NCBI GenBank assembly: GCA_946612175.1
Contig: CAMOEO010000006.1
Coordinates: 1 to 24,011, forward strand
Source: an uncultured Verrucomicrobiota bacterium
GTDB taxonomy: Bacteria > Verrucomicrobiota > Kiritimatiellia > RFP12 > UBA3636
Direction: 5' to 3'
DNA: 24,011 bases
Each line of letters starts with the position of its first letter. The first letter of the stretch is position 1. The position numbers and the translations under genes are program-made. Shown here piece after piece: positions 7,527-16,557 of this stretch. The notes under the pieces were generated by a model that saw only the letters and a program-made list of their open reading frames with translations, had not been told where the DNA came from and made no database searches.

Positions 7527-8230
7527 AGTCCGTCATCCTCCCTCCACCCCGACCGCCCCTGCCGACAATGAAACTCGCCCTTCTCCCGCTCCTCGCCGCA
7601 TTCGTCCTGTCCGCGCATGCGGACGAACCCGTCCTCGTCGCCTGCGCGGGCGACAGCATCACGCAGGGCGTCGGGACGCCCCAGTCCGCCGACAAGACGT
7701 TCCCGCAGTCGTATCCGGCGCAGTTGCAGACTCTCCTCGGGACGGCGTATTCCGTCACGAACTTCGGCGTCGGCGGACGCACGCTCCTGCGAAATGCCGA
7801 CCCCTACGGCTACGGCCGGCCCCTCAAGTGCGGCGCGAAGATCGCGGTCATCTGCCTCGGCACGAACGACTCCAAGCCCTACGCCTGGGACGCCCACGGG
7901 GACGAGTTCGAGGCGGACTACGAGAAAATGGTCGGCGAATTCAAGGTCCAGCCGTCGTTCGAGCGCATCCTCCTCTGCCTCCCTCCGCCGGTGTTCCATG
8001 GCGGCCAATGGGGAATCCGCGAGGACGTCCTCGCCGACGGCATCCGCCCGGCCATCCGGCGCGTGGCGGAAAGGACGGGATGCGAGGTGATCGACCTCGC
8101 GACCCCGCTCGCGGACGCCGCCGCCGACTTCCCCGACCGCGTCCATCCGAACCCGGCCGGCGCCCGCCGCATCGCGGAAACCGTCGCCGCGGCGATCCGC
8201 CAGCCCCGTCCCGCAGAGGGCGAGAAATGA
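7523..8230 (+). CDS. Exported SGNH/GDSL hydrolase (probable carbohydrate esterase)
   Basis: The four SGNH blocks are present: GDSITQG with the nucleophilic Ser, the oxyanion Gly in FGVGGRT, the Asn in GTND, and DRVHP carrying the Asp-His pair. At about 220-235 residues this is a typical compact domain. A signal peptide is clear (MKLALLPLLAAFVLSAHA). Two starts are possible. ATG 7523 overlaps the regulator stop as ATGA, like the following eight junctions, but adds a proline-rich 15-residue leader. ATG 7568 begins directly at the signal peptide. Neither has a good Shine-Dalgarno. Relatives remove acetyl or other acyl groups from polysaccharides, which fits a first de-esterification step before hydrolases or a lyase act. 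The specific ester is not deducible. Confidence 0.8.
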   Translation: MKSVILPPPRPPLPTMKLALLPLLAAFVLSAHADEPVLVACAGDSITQGVGTPQSADKTFPQSYPAQLQTLLGTAYSVTNFGVGGRTLLRNADPYGYGRPLKCGAKIAVICLGTNDSKPYAWDAHGDEFEADYEKMVGEFKVQPSFERILLCLPPPVFHGGQWGIREDVLADGIRPAIRRVAERTGCEVIDLATPLADAAADFPDRVHPNPAGARRIAETVAAAIRQPRPAEGEK

Positions 8231-9318
8231 CCCGACGCCTCCGGTCCGCCGCCGCGCTGCTCGCCCTTCTCGCGTTCTCCGCGCGGGGGGAACGGCGCGT
8301 GCTGGTGTGCGCGGACCCGGCGGCGTCGCCCGAAACGCGCGCGGCGGCGGACGCGCTGGCCGCGCGCGGCGCGCCGCTTCTGCGCGCCCTGGCCGCGACG
8401 CAGGGCGCAGGGACGCCGGAGCGCGCCGCCGCGCCGGAGGCGGAACCGGCGGACCGCGGCGCCTGGCGCGCGCAGGGGCTCGACCACATCGTGCTGCTCG
8501 GCACGCCGGAGGAAGGCGCCGCCGCGGCCCGCACCGCCGGAACGACCTACGGGATCGACGCACGGCGCAAGGAGCTGTTCCGTCTCGGCCTCGGCCGCTT
8601 CCGCGGCGACGCCGGCTTCGTCGAAACGCGCATGAACCCGTGGCTGTGGAGCGACCGGTTCGACGACAACCCCTTCTCGACGGTTCTCGTGCGCATCGGC
8701 GGCACGACGCCGCGCGGCGTGGCGCTCGCGGCGGAGACGTTCGCAGCGGGAATGAACAACGGCGTCGTCCTCGGCCCGGGTGCGCGCCGGATCGAAACCT
8801 CGATCCTCGACCGGGACCCGTCGGCCGACCCTCCTCCCGCGTTGCCGGAAGCGGTCGGCGACCTCGTCTTCGCGGGCTGGTCGCAGCCGACCGAGGCCGA
8901 GGCGCGCGCGTTCCTCGACTGGGGCGCCACCGCACAGCCGGTCGCGCTCTGGCGTGCCAAGTATCTTGCCACGGGCGCGCTCGAAACGGGTTCCGGCGCG
9001 GCGTGGACGCTCGGCCCCTCCGCCCTCGCCTGGGGCAACGCCGCGCTCCTCGCCCGGTTCGCCGACCCCGCCGATCCGGGTCGCGTTCTCGCCGCCCTCC
9101 GCTCCGCCCCCGGGGCGAAGGAGAGCGCGGCGCCCCCCGTTCTTCGCCCGTCACCCGTCACTCGTCGCTCATTGCTCGTCCTCCCCATGCCCGCCGACGA
9201 AAACAACCCCGCCCTTCCCGGCGACGTCGCCGTCTGGGCGCAGGGGCCCTGGGTCGTCCTCTCCACGCTTCCCGCCGCCGCCAACGACGCCCTCTCGGCG
9301 GCCCTTCCCACGCCGTGA
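8227..9318 (+). CDS. Secreted protein of unknown function
   Basis: This 363-residue protein begins at an ATGA overlap with the esterase gene. It has an n-region TRRLRS, an ALLALLAF core and a probable cleavage after SARG. I recognise no domain. The first half has an alternating pattern suggestive of a Rossmann-like fold (VLVCADP near residue 25; HIVLLGTPEE near 88). Residues about 105-185 hold the most family-like block: RKELFRLGLGRFRGDAG, ETRMNPWLWS, and IGGTTPRGVALAAETFAAGMNNGVVLG. The second half is proline- and alanine-rich and includes a segment encoded by a heptamer repeat at 9147-9181. It lies between an esterase and a hydrolase in a tightly coupled operon, so a role outside the cytoplasm in glycan handling is likely. 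No enzymatic role can be assigned. Confidence 0.75.
   Translation: MTRRLRSAAALLALLAFSARGERRVLVCADPAASPETRAAADALAARGAPLLRALAATQGAGTPERAAAPEAEPADRGAWRAQGLDHIVLLGTPEEGAAAARTAGTTYGIDARRKELFRLGLGRFRGDAGFVETRMNPWLWSDRFDDNPFSTVLVRIGGTTPRGVALAAETFAAGMNNGVVLGPGARRIETSILDRDPSADPPPALPEAVGDLVFAGWSQPTEAEARAFLDWGATAQPVALWRAKYLATGALETGSGAAWTLGPSALAWGNAALLARFADPADPGRVLAALRSAPGAKESAAPPVLRPSPVTRRSLLVLPMPADENNPALPGDVAVWAQGPWVVLSTLPAAANDALSAALPTP
9147..9181 (+). repeat. Degenerate 7-bp tandem repeat inside a coding sequence (5 units)
   Basis: Five heptamers follow one another: CCCGTCA, CCCGTCA, CTCGTCG, CTCATTG, CTCGTCC (consensus near CTCGTCA). The array lies inside the unknown secreted-protein gene and encodes part of a PSPVTRRSLLVL segment. 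Because 7 is not a multiple of 3, gain or loss of one unit would shift the frame. Confidence 0.6.
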
Positions 9319-12300
9319 CCGCCTCCGCCGCGACCGCCTCCGCCATGACCGCCGCCCTGTTCGCCGCCGCGACTCTTCCCGCGCAAGCCGCGCCGCTCAT
9401 GCGCGCGGCGGGCGGCAAGCCCGCGTGCGAGGACTACGTCCGCGCCTGGGGCGTTCGCGCGGAGGATGCGTCGCGCGCGTTCGGCTCGGACGGCTCGCTC
9501 GCGGTGGAGCAGATCGGAGCCTCCGTCCCGTGCAACGTCGCCCGTCCGGGCGAACGCGTTTCGGCGACGATCCAGCTGCGCAACCTTTCGGACGCGCCGA
9601 TGGCCGTGCGCGGGCGCTGGCTGTTCGTGCCCGACACGCTCGAAACGCGCGGAGACGACGTGTTCGATCTCGCGCTCGTCGGCGGAGAACCGGCGCCGTG
9701 CGGCGACGTGCGCCTCGACCTCGCGCCCCGCGCCGTGGCGCGCGTCGAGGTCGGCGTGCCCCTGCCGGAACGCTTCGGCGCGGGCGCGCTGCTGCTGGAG
9801 ACGGCGGGACGCGGAGAGGAGCCGGTCCGGTTCTTCGCCGCGCACTTCGCACGCTGCATCGCCCCGGAGAACCCGCCGGGGGCGCGCTTCCACCAGGTCT
9901 GCATGGATCTGGACGACCCCGCGCTCGTCGCGCGTCTGGGCACGGCGCCGAACCGCGTGGGCGTCGCGTTCGTCCCGTCCGACGACCCCGGATGCGACGC
10001 CTACTACGCCCATGTCGCGGAAAAGCTTCGCACGCTTGGCGAAACCGGCTACCCGGTCGCCGTGGAGTTCGGTGCCGGACCGGACCGCGGAGCCTGCCTC
10101 CCGCTCGGCCGCGTTCGACCGCACCTTTCGGACGACGGATCCATGATGCGGACCAAGAGCGACTACGCGTGGCTGCCGGAGCGGGACGGGGAGTTCCGGG
10201 AGCGGGTCCGGGCGCTCGTCGCGGAATTCGGGCGACCGCACGGGCCGGTCAACGCCGTCAAGCTCTGGAACGAACCGTGGAACGGCCTCTCGATCTCCGG
10301 CTGGGGCGCGGACGACCTCCGTTACCGGGAGATGTTCACGGCCATGTGCGAAGGGGTGGAGGAGGCGCGCGCGGCCGATTCTTCCCTCGACGTCCTCACC
10401 GGCGGTTGCGACTCCGCCCCCAACACGTTCGACAAGCTGTTCCCCGACGGCGACCTTCGCTTCCTGCCGTGGCTCGACTTCCTGTCGCTGCACTACCACG
10501 GCCTTCAGCCGTCGAATCCGCGAATGCTGCGAGACCGGAGTGGCCCGCGGGGCCGGACGCTTTTCTGGGACACGGAAAGCTGGGTCGCGAACAGCCCGGA
10601 TCGCGTTCCGTGCGTCCTCGCGGGCATGCTCGCGGCCGGCCACGACCGCGTGGTCGGCATCCAGGGTTACGCCGTCGTCGCCACGCCGTTCGACGCGGAG
10701 GAGATCGACCCTCGAACCGGCGCGCGCACGCGCCGCCGCCTCGCGCAGGCCTGGCCGGTCGCCCCCGCGCTTTGCGCATTCCAGCGGTTCGTCGGCAACC
10801 GCCGCTTCGACGGCTTCCAGTGGGAGGGGCTGCCCTGGGTCTGGCGCTTCCGCGGCGACGGCGCCGACGACCTCACGCTCGTCGTCTGCGGCGACCTCTC
10901 CCCCGTCTTCGACGGCCCCGGACGCTCCGGCGCGCTTCCGTTCTGGACGGCGCGCGAGGCGGCGGCCGCGCCTCTCCCGGACGCCGGCATGCTCCTTTCC
11001 GGCGCGCGCGGGGTGGCTCTGTTCGACGGAAACGGGAACCTTCTCGCGAAGGCGGACTCCGACGGACGCCTCGACGTCCCGCTCTCCGACGCGGGCCTCT
11101 ACCTGCGGCCGGACGGTTCGCCGGGTTCCGCCGAGAGGCTTCTCGCCGCCGTCGACGCCGCCGACCTCCGGGGCGTGCCGGCTGTCGCCCCGGCGCTCGT
11201 CGACGCCACCGCGCCCGTCGGCTCCGGCGCGGTCTTCCGCATCCGGCTCCGCAATCTGCTCAACCGTCCCGTCCGCGGAACGCTCCGGGTCGAGGTCGGC
11301 GGCCTCTCGCCCTACGTCCCGCGGCGCGTCGAAATCCCGCCCCACGGCGAGGCGGACGTCCCGCTTCGCGCGACGGCCGGAGACGCGGAGGCCGAAAACG
11401 CCTATCCCGTCCGGCTCTCGTTCGCGCCGGACGGCGGCCCCCCGGTCGAGTGGGGCGAGACCCTCCGCGTCAACCTCGTCGCCGCCGGCGCGCCCGCCGA
11501 TCCCGACGACTTCGAGACGTGGAAGACCCCGTGGCCGCAACCGGTCGTCGCCGGCGGCGACGGCGCCACGCAGATGGAGCGCGCCTGGCTGCCGATGCTC
11601 TCGCACGAGACCGCGCCCCCGTCCGGCGCGGCCGTCGCGTGGCTGCGCGCGGACGACGACTTCCTCTACTTCGCCGCGCAGATCGCCGACGCCACGCCCG
11701 ACCCCGGCATGCCGCGTTTCGAGACGCGCGACGAGGACGCCGACTTCTACCCCGCCGTCGCCTTCGAGCCCGCCGCCCGCGACGGCGAGGCGCCGCGCGC
11801 GCTGCGGTGGCCGGAAGGCGTCCGGCGCTTCTCCTACCGCCGCCGCCCCGAACTCCCCAACGGAGCCGCCCCGGCGCACGACAACGTGCAGCTCGCCTTC
11901 AACGTCCTTTCCGACGCGGAAAAGCCCTGGCACCCCGCCGCTCCGGGAACCTTCAAGGGCTACGCAGGATACTGGGACACCGACTGGGAGTTCGCGCTCA
12001 ATCCCGTGTCCGACGCCTGCGGCGGCGGCACCGAGGTCTGGACGCTCCGCGCTCCGGGACTTCCCGACAAGCACTATTACCCGCGATGCCCGAAGGCTCC
12101 GGGCGAAGGCCCCGTTCGCGGCGCCGCGCTCCGCTGCCGGCGCGACGCGACGCACCGCTACGTGACATGCGCCCTGCCGTGGAGCGCCTTTCCGGCGCTC
12201 GCCGCCGCCCGCGCCGAGGGGCGTCCGTTCGCCTTCTCCTTCCGCGTCAACGACAACGGCGCGCCCGGCGCCTGCATGGAGCTGGCCCGCCGCCGCTCCG

Positions 12301-12392
12301 TCTCCAAGCGCAACAACTCCTTCAAGCCCGACTGGGGCGAACACTGGGCCAACGCCCTGCTTTTCGGCTGGGAGGCGCCGCACTCGCCGTGA
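9315..12392 (+). CDS. Secreted clan GH-A glycoside hydrolase with C-terminal CBM9-like domain
   Basis: A 1025-residue protein. GTG 9315 overlaps the previous stop (GTGA); in-frame ATG 9345 is an alternative. A hydrophobic N-terminus ending LPAQA/AP suggests export. Residues about 60-190 look like a beta-sandwich. Residues about 195-520 form a TIM barrel with clan GH-A signatures: acid/base Glu320 in WNEPWNG and likely nucleophile Glu421 in FWDTESW, about 100 residues apart as expected for strands 4 and 7. LHYH and a LAGMLAAGHDRV helix fit the same fold. Residues about 630-720 are Ig-like (FRIRLRNLLNRPVRGTLRVEV). Residues 735-1020 resemble CBM9/DOMON-type sugar-binding domains (AWLRADDDFLYFAAQIAD, FSFRVNDN). 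Family could be GH39- or GH5-like; I cannot place it more precisely. It would act outside the cytoplasm on the operon's target polysaccharide. Confidence 0.75.
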   Translation: MTASAATASAMTAALFAAATLPAQAAPLMRAAGGKPACEDYVRAWGVRAEDASRAFGSDGSLAVEQIGASVPCNVARPGERVSATIQLRNLSDAPMAVRGRWLFVPDTLETRGDDVFDLALVGGEPAPCGDVRLDLAPRAVARVEVGVPLPERFGAGALLLETAGRGEEPVRFFAAHFARCIAPENPPGARFHQVCMDLDDPALVARLGTAPNRVGVAFVPSDDPGCDAYYAHVAEKLRTLGETGYPVAVEFGAGPDRGACLPLGRVRPHLSDDGSMMRTKSDYAWLPERDGEFRERVRALVAEFGRPHGPVNAVKLWNEPWNGLSISGWGADDLRYREMFTAMCEGVEEARAADSSLDVLTGGCDSAPNTFDKLFPDGDLRFLPWLDFLSLHYHGLQPSNPRMLRDRSGPRGRTLFWDTESWVANSPDRVPCVLAGMLAAGHDRVVGIQGYAVVATPFDAEEIDPRTGARTRRRLAQAWPVAPALCAFQRFVGNRRFDGFQWEGLPWVWRFRGDGADDLTLVVCGDLSPVFDGPGRSGALPFWTAREAAAAPLPDAGMLLSGARGVALFDGNGNLLAKADSDGRLDVPLSDAGLYLRPDGSPGSAERLLAAVDAADLRGVPAVAPALVDATAPVGSGAVFRIRLRNLLNRPVRGTLRVEVGGLSPYVPRRVEIPPHGEADVPLRATAGDAEAENAYPVRLSFAPDGGPPVEWGETLRVNLVAAGAPADPDDFETWKTPWPQPVVAGGDGATQMERAWLPMLSHETAPPSGAAVAWLRADDDFLYFAAQIADATPDPGMPRFETRDEDADFYPAVAFEPAARDGEAPRALRWPEGVRRFSYRRRPELPNGAAPAHDNVQLAFNVLSDAEKPWHPAAPGTFKGYAGYWDTDWEFALNPVSDACGGGTEVWTLRAPGLPDKHYYPRCPKAPGEGPVRGAALRCRRDATHRYVTCALPWSAFPALAAARAEGRPFAFSFRVNDNGAPGACMELARRRSVSKRNNSFKPDWGEHWANALLFGWEAPHSP

Positions 12393-15300
12393 AAAGAGGT
12401 CTCGCCGCATTTGCCTTGCTCGCGCTCTGTGTCCCGTCCGTCCGGGGCGGTCCCGCCGGACGCGCCGTCGTGCTGTGCCCGGACGGAACGCCTCCGGCCG
12501 CCGCAGCGGCCGCCTGGTCGGAACGCGGGATCGGGACGCGCGCCGGTCTCGACCCTGCCCCGGACGAAACCGTCGCGGGCGTCTGGTGCGCCCGCTTCGA
12601 CCTGCCGCCCGCCGATGCCGCGCGCGTCGCGGCGCTGGTGGAGAATGGCGCCGCGCTCTGGCTCTTCGCCGGATCGCGCGGCCTGCCGCCCGGAGGCGCT
12701 CCGGAGGCGCTTCTTCCATGGCTTCCTGCCAACGTCTGGTCATTCAAGCCGGGGCTCGACCGCGGCCGGGGCGAGATGGTTGCCGCGCGCGGTGCGGACC
12801 TGCCGCCGCTCCCGCTCTCGCACCGACGGGATCTTCATCTGCCCGGCTCGCCCGTCGAAAGCGCCCTCGCGGCGTATCTTCCGGACGAGTGGCTGCGGGA
12901 CCGCGCCCGCTTCCCGCGCACGACGGTCCGCGCCGTGTGCGGCGTGGACGGCGCGCTGCCGCTCTGGCTCGACGCCGATGTCGGCCCGGCCCGCGTGCAG
13001 CTGCTCGCGATCGATCCGAACGACCCCGCCATCGCCGCGTCGCCGCACGGTGCCGAGTGGATGCGCGCCATCGCGCTCGCGCCGTTCGGTCCGAAGGGCC
13101 GCGACGATTCCCTCCGTTCCGTCGCCTCCACCGCCGCGCGCGCGCGGCGCGACGCGGCCCGCCCGTTCGACATCGCGATCGAGGAGGACGAGTCGACGCT
13201 CTCCGAACTCGCCCCTGCACCGATGCCGCGCGAAGGGATCGACGGCGTCACGTCCTTCCGCTACATATACCGGACCGGAACCGCCCCGAAGCTTCGCATC
13301 CGCGTCCGCAACCACCTCGCGAACATCGCGCCGCTCGCCGCCGCCCGCGACGAATCGTGGCCCGGGAACCCGTCCGCCTCCGGGCTGAACGACACCGCCT
13401 TCACGACGGCCTCCGTGCGCGGAACGCTCCCCCTCCACGCCATCTGGACCGGCCGCAACGGCGCCGACGCGCAGCGCGTCTCCCTGCGCTGGGATTCGCC
13501 CATCCTCGTCCGCGGCGTCCGCCTCTGGGGCTTCGGACCGCACCGCCATTGGAACCGCGCCAACCCGCGCGTCTTCGCGCTCCTGGCGGACGGCGCCGCC
13601 GTCCATTCCGAGACGAACGCCGCGTTCTTCCCGTTTTCCTCCGCGCCGGAGCGCGCCACGTGGGAGTGGCGGGGCGAAGCGGCGCCGCGGGCCCTTCGCT
13701 CGTTTTCCCTCGCCGTCTCCGCCCTCCCGCCCGACGCCGACCTCGAACCCCGCCGCGACTGGAAGTCCAACTGCGCCCTCGCGGAATGGGAGGTCTGGGG
13801 ATGGGCCGGGGAGCCCGACGCCGTCCCGTCCCGCCCCCTGTCGCTTCGCGTCGTGGAGGAAGATCTCTCCACCGGCCGGACTTCGACCAATCTCCTCGCC
13901 GCCGCCGCGCCCGTGCCGTTCTGCTCCGAGCGCATCGTCGAGACCGAGCTTCCGGCGCGCCGCTCGTTCGGTCCCGTGCGCTGGCGCTTCCAGGCCCTGT
14001 CCGGCGGGCAGGTCCTCGCCGAGCGCGCCTTCGACGCGCTCTTCGTCCCTCCGGACGGTCCGAAGCTTGCGCCGAACGTGCCGGAGAACGCCGTCCATCC
14101 CGGCCTTCTCTGCACCCCGGCATGGCGCTGGGCCGACACCTTCGGCCGCGGCATGAACGCCTGGACGCGCGGCTGGGGCGGGGCGCACGACCAAATCTGG
14201 GCGTGGGAGAACGGACTGCTCGAAACCGGCCCCGGCGCGCGCGACGATCCCGCCCGGCTTTTCGGCGGCGCGCTGCGCGCCTCGCACTACACGCTCCCCT
14301 GGACGCGCTTTCCATCCGGCGCGGACGCCTTCCGCGACGTCGCCGACCGCCAGCTCGACCGTCTGGCGTCCGGAGACTGGTCGCGGCAGGGCAAGGCCGC
14401 GCTCCATCTCGGCGGCGCCGACCGCTGGAACGGCGTTCCCGCCGGCGCGTGCTTCACCTGGGACAACTTCGTGCGCTTCGACCGCTGGCTCCGCTCCGCC
14501 GGACGGCCCGGCCTGCGCGCCCGGTCGCGCGCCGCGATCTCGCGCGAAATCCGAGAGGAGCTCGGAGACCTCTGGCAGACCTGGCTCCTGCGCTCCTACG
14601 CCGACCTGCACCTCGCCGTGCAACGCGACGCCGCCGCGCGCGGCCTCGCCTACACGTTCGAGTCGCACGGCTCGTTCCCGCTCGCCGGCGGCGACCTCGG
14701 CGCCGACCTGGCCCGGACCCACCGCGGCGTCGGCACGGATCTCTTCTGGGAACTGCGCGCGCAGGACCTCTGGCTCTCGCTCGGGTGGCGCGCCGGCATC
14801 GTCGCCGCCAATCCGGACCTGCGCAGCGGCGCCTACGACGAGTGGGGCTGGGTCAACGCCGAGCAGAACCGCTGGTGGTTCGGCTCCAATTCCTCCCCCG
14901 GCCCCGCCCGCCGCCAGTGGTACGCCACCTACTTTCTCGGCCGCGTGGACCACTCCGGCGCCTTCCGCCCGTATCACGCGACGGGCTTCTCCTCCCAGGG
15001 CGGACACGGCCCGCGCTACGCGGCGCGCGACCACGCCGCGCGCTGCCGCGTCCACGGCACCGTGACGCAGCTCCGCCCCGAGGAGGCGGCCGGCGTCGGG
15101 CTCGTCGTCTCGTGGCGCGGACAGGAGCGGCGCATGGGGCCGAAGCTCGGACGCGCGGGATTCGGCCTTTGGCCCGAGGACGGCGAGGAGAGCGTGGACG
15201 CCATGTGCGGAGCGGTCTTTTCCGCGCTCGCCAAGCAGGGCGTTCCCGTGGCGTTCGTCACCTCCACCCACGCCCTTCGCAACTGGAAGGGCGCCAATGC

Positions 15301-15838
15301 GCTCGTGCTCGTGGACGCCCCGAACTGGGAGGACTGGGAATGGGACGCCGCCCTCGCCGCCCGCGCCCGCGGCGCCGCGCTCCTCGCCGTCGGCGCCCCC
15401 CATCCCCGACTTGCCAACCCCCGCATCGTGGCGGCTCTGGATCAAGGCGGCGCGGAGGGGCCGGCCCCCATCCTCCGGTCCCCCGCCCCGGCGACTTGCT
15501 TCGACTCCGTCGACGCCGTCGCGCTCAAGTCCGCGCTCGATTCGGCGCTCGGCCGTCCGTTCGCCGCATCGCGCGGCATCGCGGCCGTCCCGTTCGTTTC
15601 CAACGGCCGCGCGTTCCTGGCCGTGTGCCGACAGGGCGACGACGACGGCCCCGCCAGGGTCGAGTTCAATCCGGCGTTCCTTTTCCCCGGCCGTCGCGCG
15701 GACGCATCCGCCGCGCCCCGCGCCGTCTCGCTCGACGACGGCGCGGCGCTCCCCTGTTCGCGCGGACCGGACGGCAGGATCCGGTTCGCCGTCCCGCTCG
15801 GCCCGTCCGACGCCAAACTCGTCATGCTCGTCCCGTGA
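12389..15838 (+). CDS. Very large secreted protein, probable GH42-like glycoside hydrolase
   Basis: A 1149-residue protein starting at a GTGA overlap with VKRGLAAFALLALCVPSVRG as signal peptide. Residues 20-270 resemble a GATase/ThuA-type accessory domain (WCARFDLPPADAARVAALVENGAALWLFAG split over residues about 65-95). Residues about 300-475 look discoidin-like (SLRWDSPILVRGVRLWGFGP; WKSNCALAEWEVWGW). Residues about 560-890 are a W/Y-rich region with TIM-barrel character: FTWDNFVRFDRWL, TFESHGSF, GTDLFWELRAQD, YDEWGWVNAEQN. They are followed by a GH42 trimerisation-like domain (VGLVVSWRGQERRM; ALAKQGVPVAF; ANALVLVDAPNW). That domain order suggests a GH42-related enzyme, but acid/base and nucleophile residues cannot be fixed by eye. 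Glu759 in TFES and the Glu of YDEWGW are candidates. It lies in the exported block of the operon. Confidence 0.6.
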   Translation: MKRGLAAFALLALCVPSVRGGPAGRAVVLCPDGTPPAAAAAAWSERGIGTRAGLDPAPDETVAGVWCARFDLPPADAARVAALVENGAALWLFAGSRGLPPGGAPEALLPWLPANVWSFKPGLDRGRGEMVAARGADLPPLPLSHRRDLHLPGSPVESALAAYLPDEWLRDRARFPRTTVRAVCGVDGALPLWLDADVGPARVQLLAIDPNDPAIAASPHGAEWMRAIALAPFGPKGRDDSLRSVASTAARARRDAARPFDIAIEEDESTLSELAPAPMPREGIDGVTSFRYIYRTGTAPKLRIRVRNHLANIAPLAAARDESWPGNPSASGLNDTAFTTASVRGTLPLHAIWTGRNGADAQRVSLRWDSPILVRGVRLWGFGPHRHWNRANPRVFALLADGAAVHSETNAAFFPFSSAPERATWEWRGEAAPRALRSFSLAVSALPPDADLEPRRDWKSNCALAEWEVWGWAGEPDAVPSRPLSLRVVEEDLSTGRTSTNLLAAAAPVPFCSERIVETELPARRSFGPVRWRFQALSGGQVLAERAFDALFVPPDGPKLAPNVPENAVHPGLLCTPAWRWADTFGRGMNAWTRGWGGAHDQIWAWENGLLETGPGARDDPARLFGGALRASHYTLPWTRFPSGADAFRDVADRQLDRLASGDWSRQGKAALHLGGADRWNGVPAGACFTWDNFVRFDRWLRSAGRPGLRARSRAAISREIREELGDLWQTWLLRSYADLHLAVQRDAAARGLAYTFESHGSFPLAGGDLGADLARTHRGVGTDLFWELRAQDLWLSLGWRAGIVAANPDLRSGAYDEWGWVNAEQNRWWFGSNSSPGPARRQWYATYFLGRVDHSGAFRPYHATGFSSQGGHGPRYAARDHAARCRVHGTVTQLRPEEAAGVGLVVSWRGQERRMGPKLGRAGFGLWPEDGEESVDAMCGAVFSALAKQGVPVAFVTSTHALRNWKGANALVLVDAPNWEDWEWDAALAARARGAALLAVGAPHPRLANPRIVAALDQGGAEGPAPILRSPAPATCFDSVDAVALKSALDSALGRPFAASRGIAAVPFVSNGRAFLAVCRQGDDDGPARVEFNPAFLFPGRRADASAAPRAVSLDDGAALPCSRGPDGRIRFAVPLGPSDAKLVMLVP

Positions 15839-16557
15839 AGTCCGCAGCCGCCATCTGTCTCGCGCTCGCCGCCGCCTCGTGCGCCGCGCCGCCGTTCGAC
15901 CCGCCTCCGGTTCTGGACGTTCCGCGCCTGTCCGGCGCGGGGCCGGCGATCGACGGCGACCTTTCCGATCCGTGCTGGCAGACGGCCGCCGCGACCACGA
16001 ACGGACCCGCCGTCCGCATCCTCTGGTCTCCCGGCGCCCTCCACCTCGCGTTCGACTGCGACGACGCGGACGTCCTCTGCTCCGGCGCCCTTCCGCACGA
16101 CGGAGACCTCTACCGCGAGGACGCCTTCGAGGCGTTTTTCGACGGCGCGGGCGACGGCCGCGCGTTCGTGGAGATTCAGGTCGCCCCCGACGGAACCACG
16201 CTCGATCTTCTCCACCTCTACACGGCCGAACCCGTCGCCGGCGAAAATGGCGTCGTCCTCCCGTCCGTCGCCGCGACCGACCGCTGGTGTCTGCGCGAAT
16301 GGGAGATGCCCGGCCTGCGGACAGCCGCGCGCCGCCGGGAAGGCGGCTGGAGCGCCGAACTCTCCGTGCCCGCCGATCCGGCGATTCTGCGCCGCACGGG
16401 CGCGCTCGTCTTCGGACCCGGAACGGAAATCCGCGCCCAGTTCGTCCGGTGCGACCATCCCGGCGGCGCGTTCGTCCAGACAACATGGTCCCCATGCGTC
16501 GCCGGCTGCCCGCATTCGTCCCCGTCCCGTTTCGGCCTTCTCCGCCTTCTGCCGTGA
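15835..16557 (+). CDS. Exported CBM9-like (DOMON-type) sugar-binding protein, probable lipoprotein
   Basis: A 240-residue protein starting at a GTGA overlap. Its N-terminus, KSAAAICLALAAASC, ends in a near-lipobox (AASC), so it is probably a lipoprotein; Ala rather than Leu at -3 leaves some doubt. The rest is a single CBM9-like domain: the opening DGDLSDPCWQTA, LHLAFDCDDADV, REDAFEAFFDGAGDG, FVEIQVAPDGT and a W-rich closing strand. Such domains bind sugar chain ends and usually occur joined to enzymes. Here it stands alone and lies between two large enzymes. It resembles the C-terminal domain of the GH-A protein two genes upstream. A role in holding substrate or products at the cell surface is inferred. 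Confidence 0.75.
   Translation: MKSAAAICLALAAASCAAPPFDPPPVLDVPRLSGAGPAIDGDLSDPCWQTAAATTNGPAVRILWSPGALHLAFDCDDADVLCSGALPHDGDLYREDAFEAFFDGAGDGRAFVEIQVAPDGTTLDLLHLYTAEPVAGENGVVLPSVAATDRWCLREWEMPGLRTAARRREGGWSAELSVPADPAILRRTGALVFGPGTEIRAQFVRCDHPGGAFVQTTWSPCVAGCPHSSPSRFGLLRLLP

Noticed and set aside
8547..12743. A 1398-residue minus-strand open frame
   Set aside because: It is antisense to the GH-A gene, has no recognisable motif, and has shadow-like composition.
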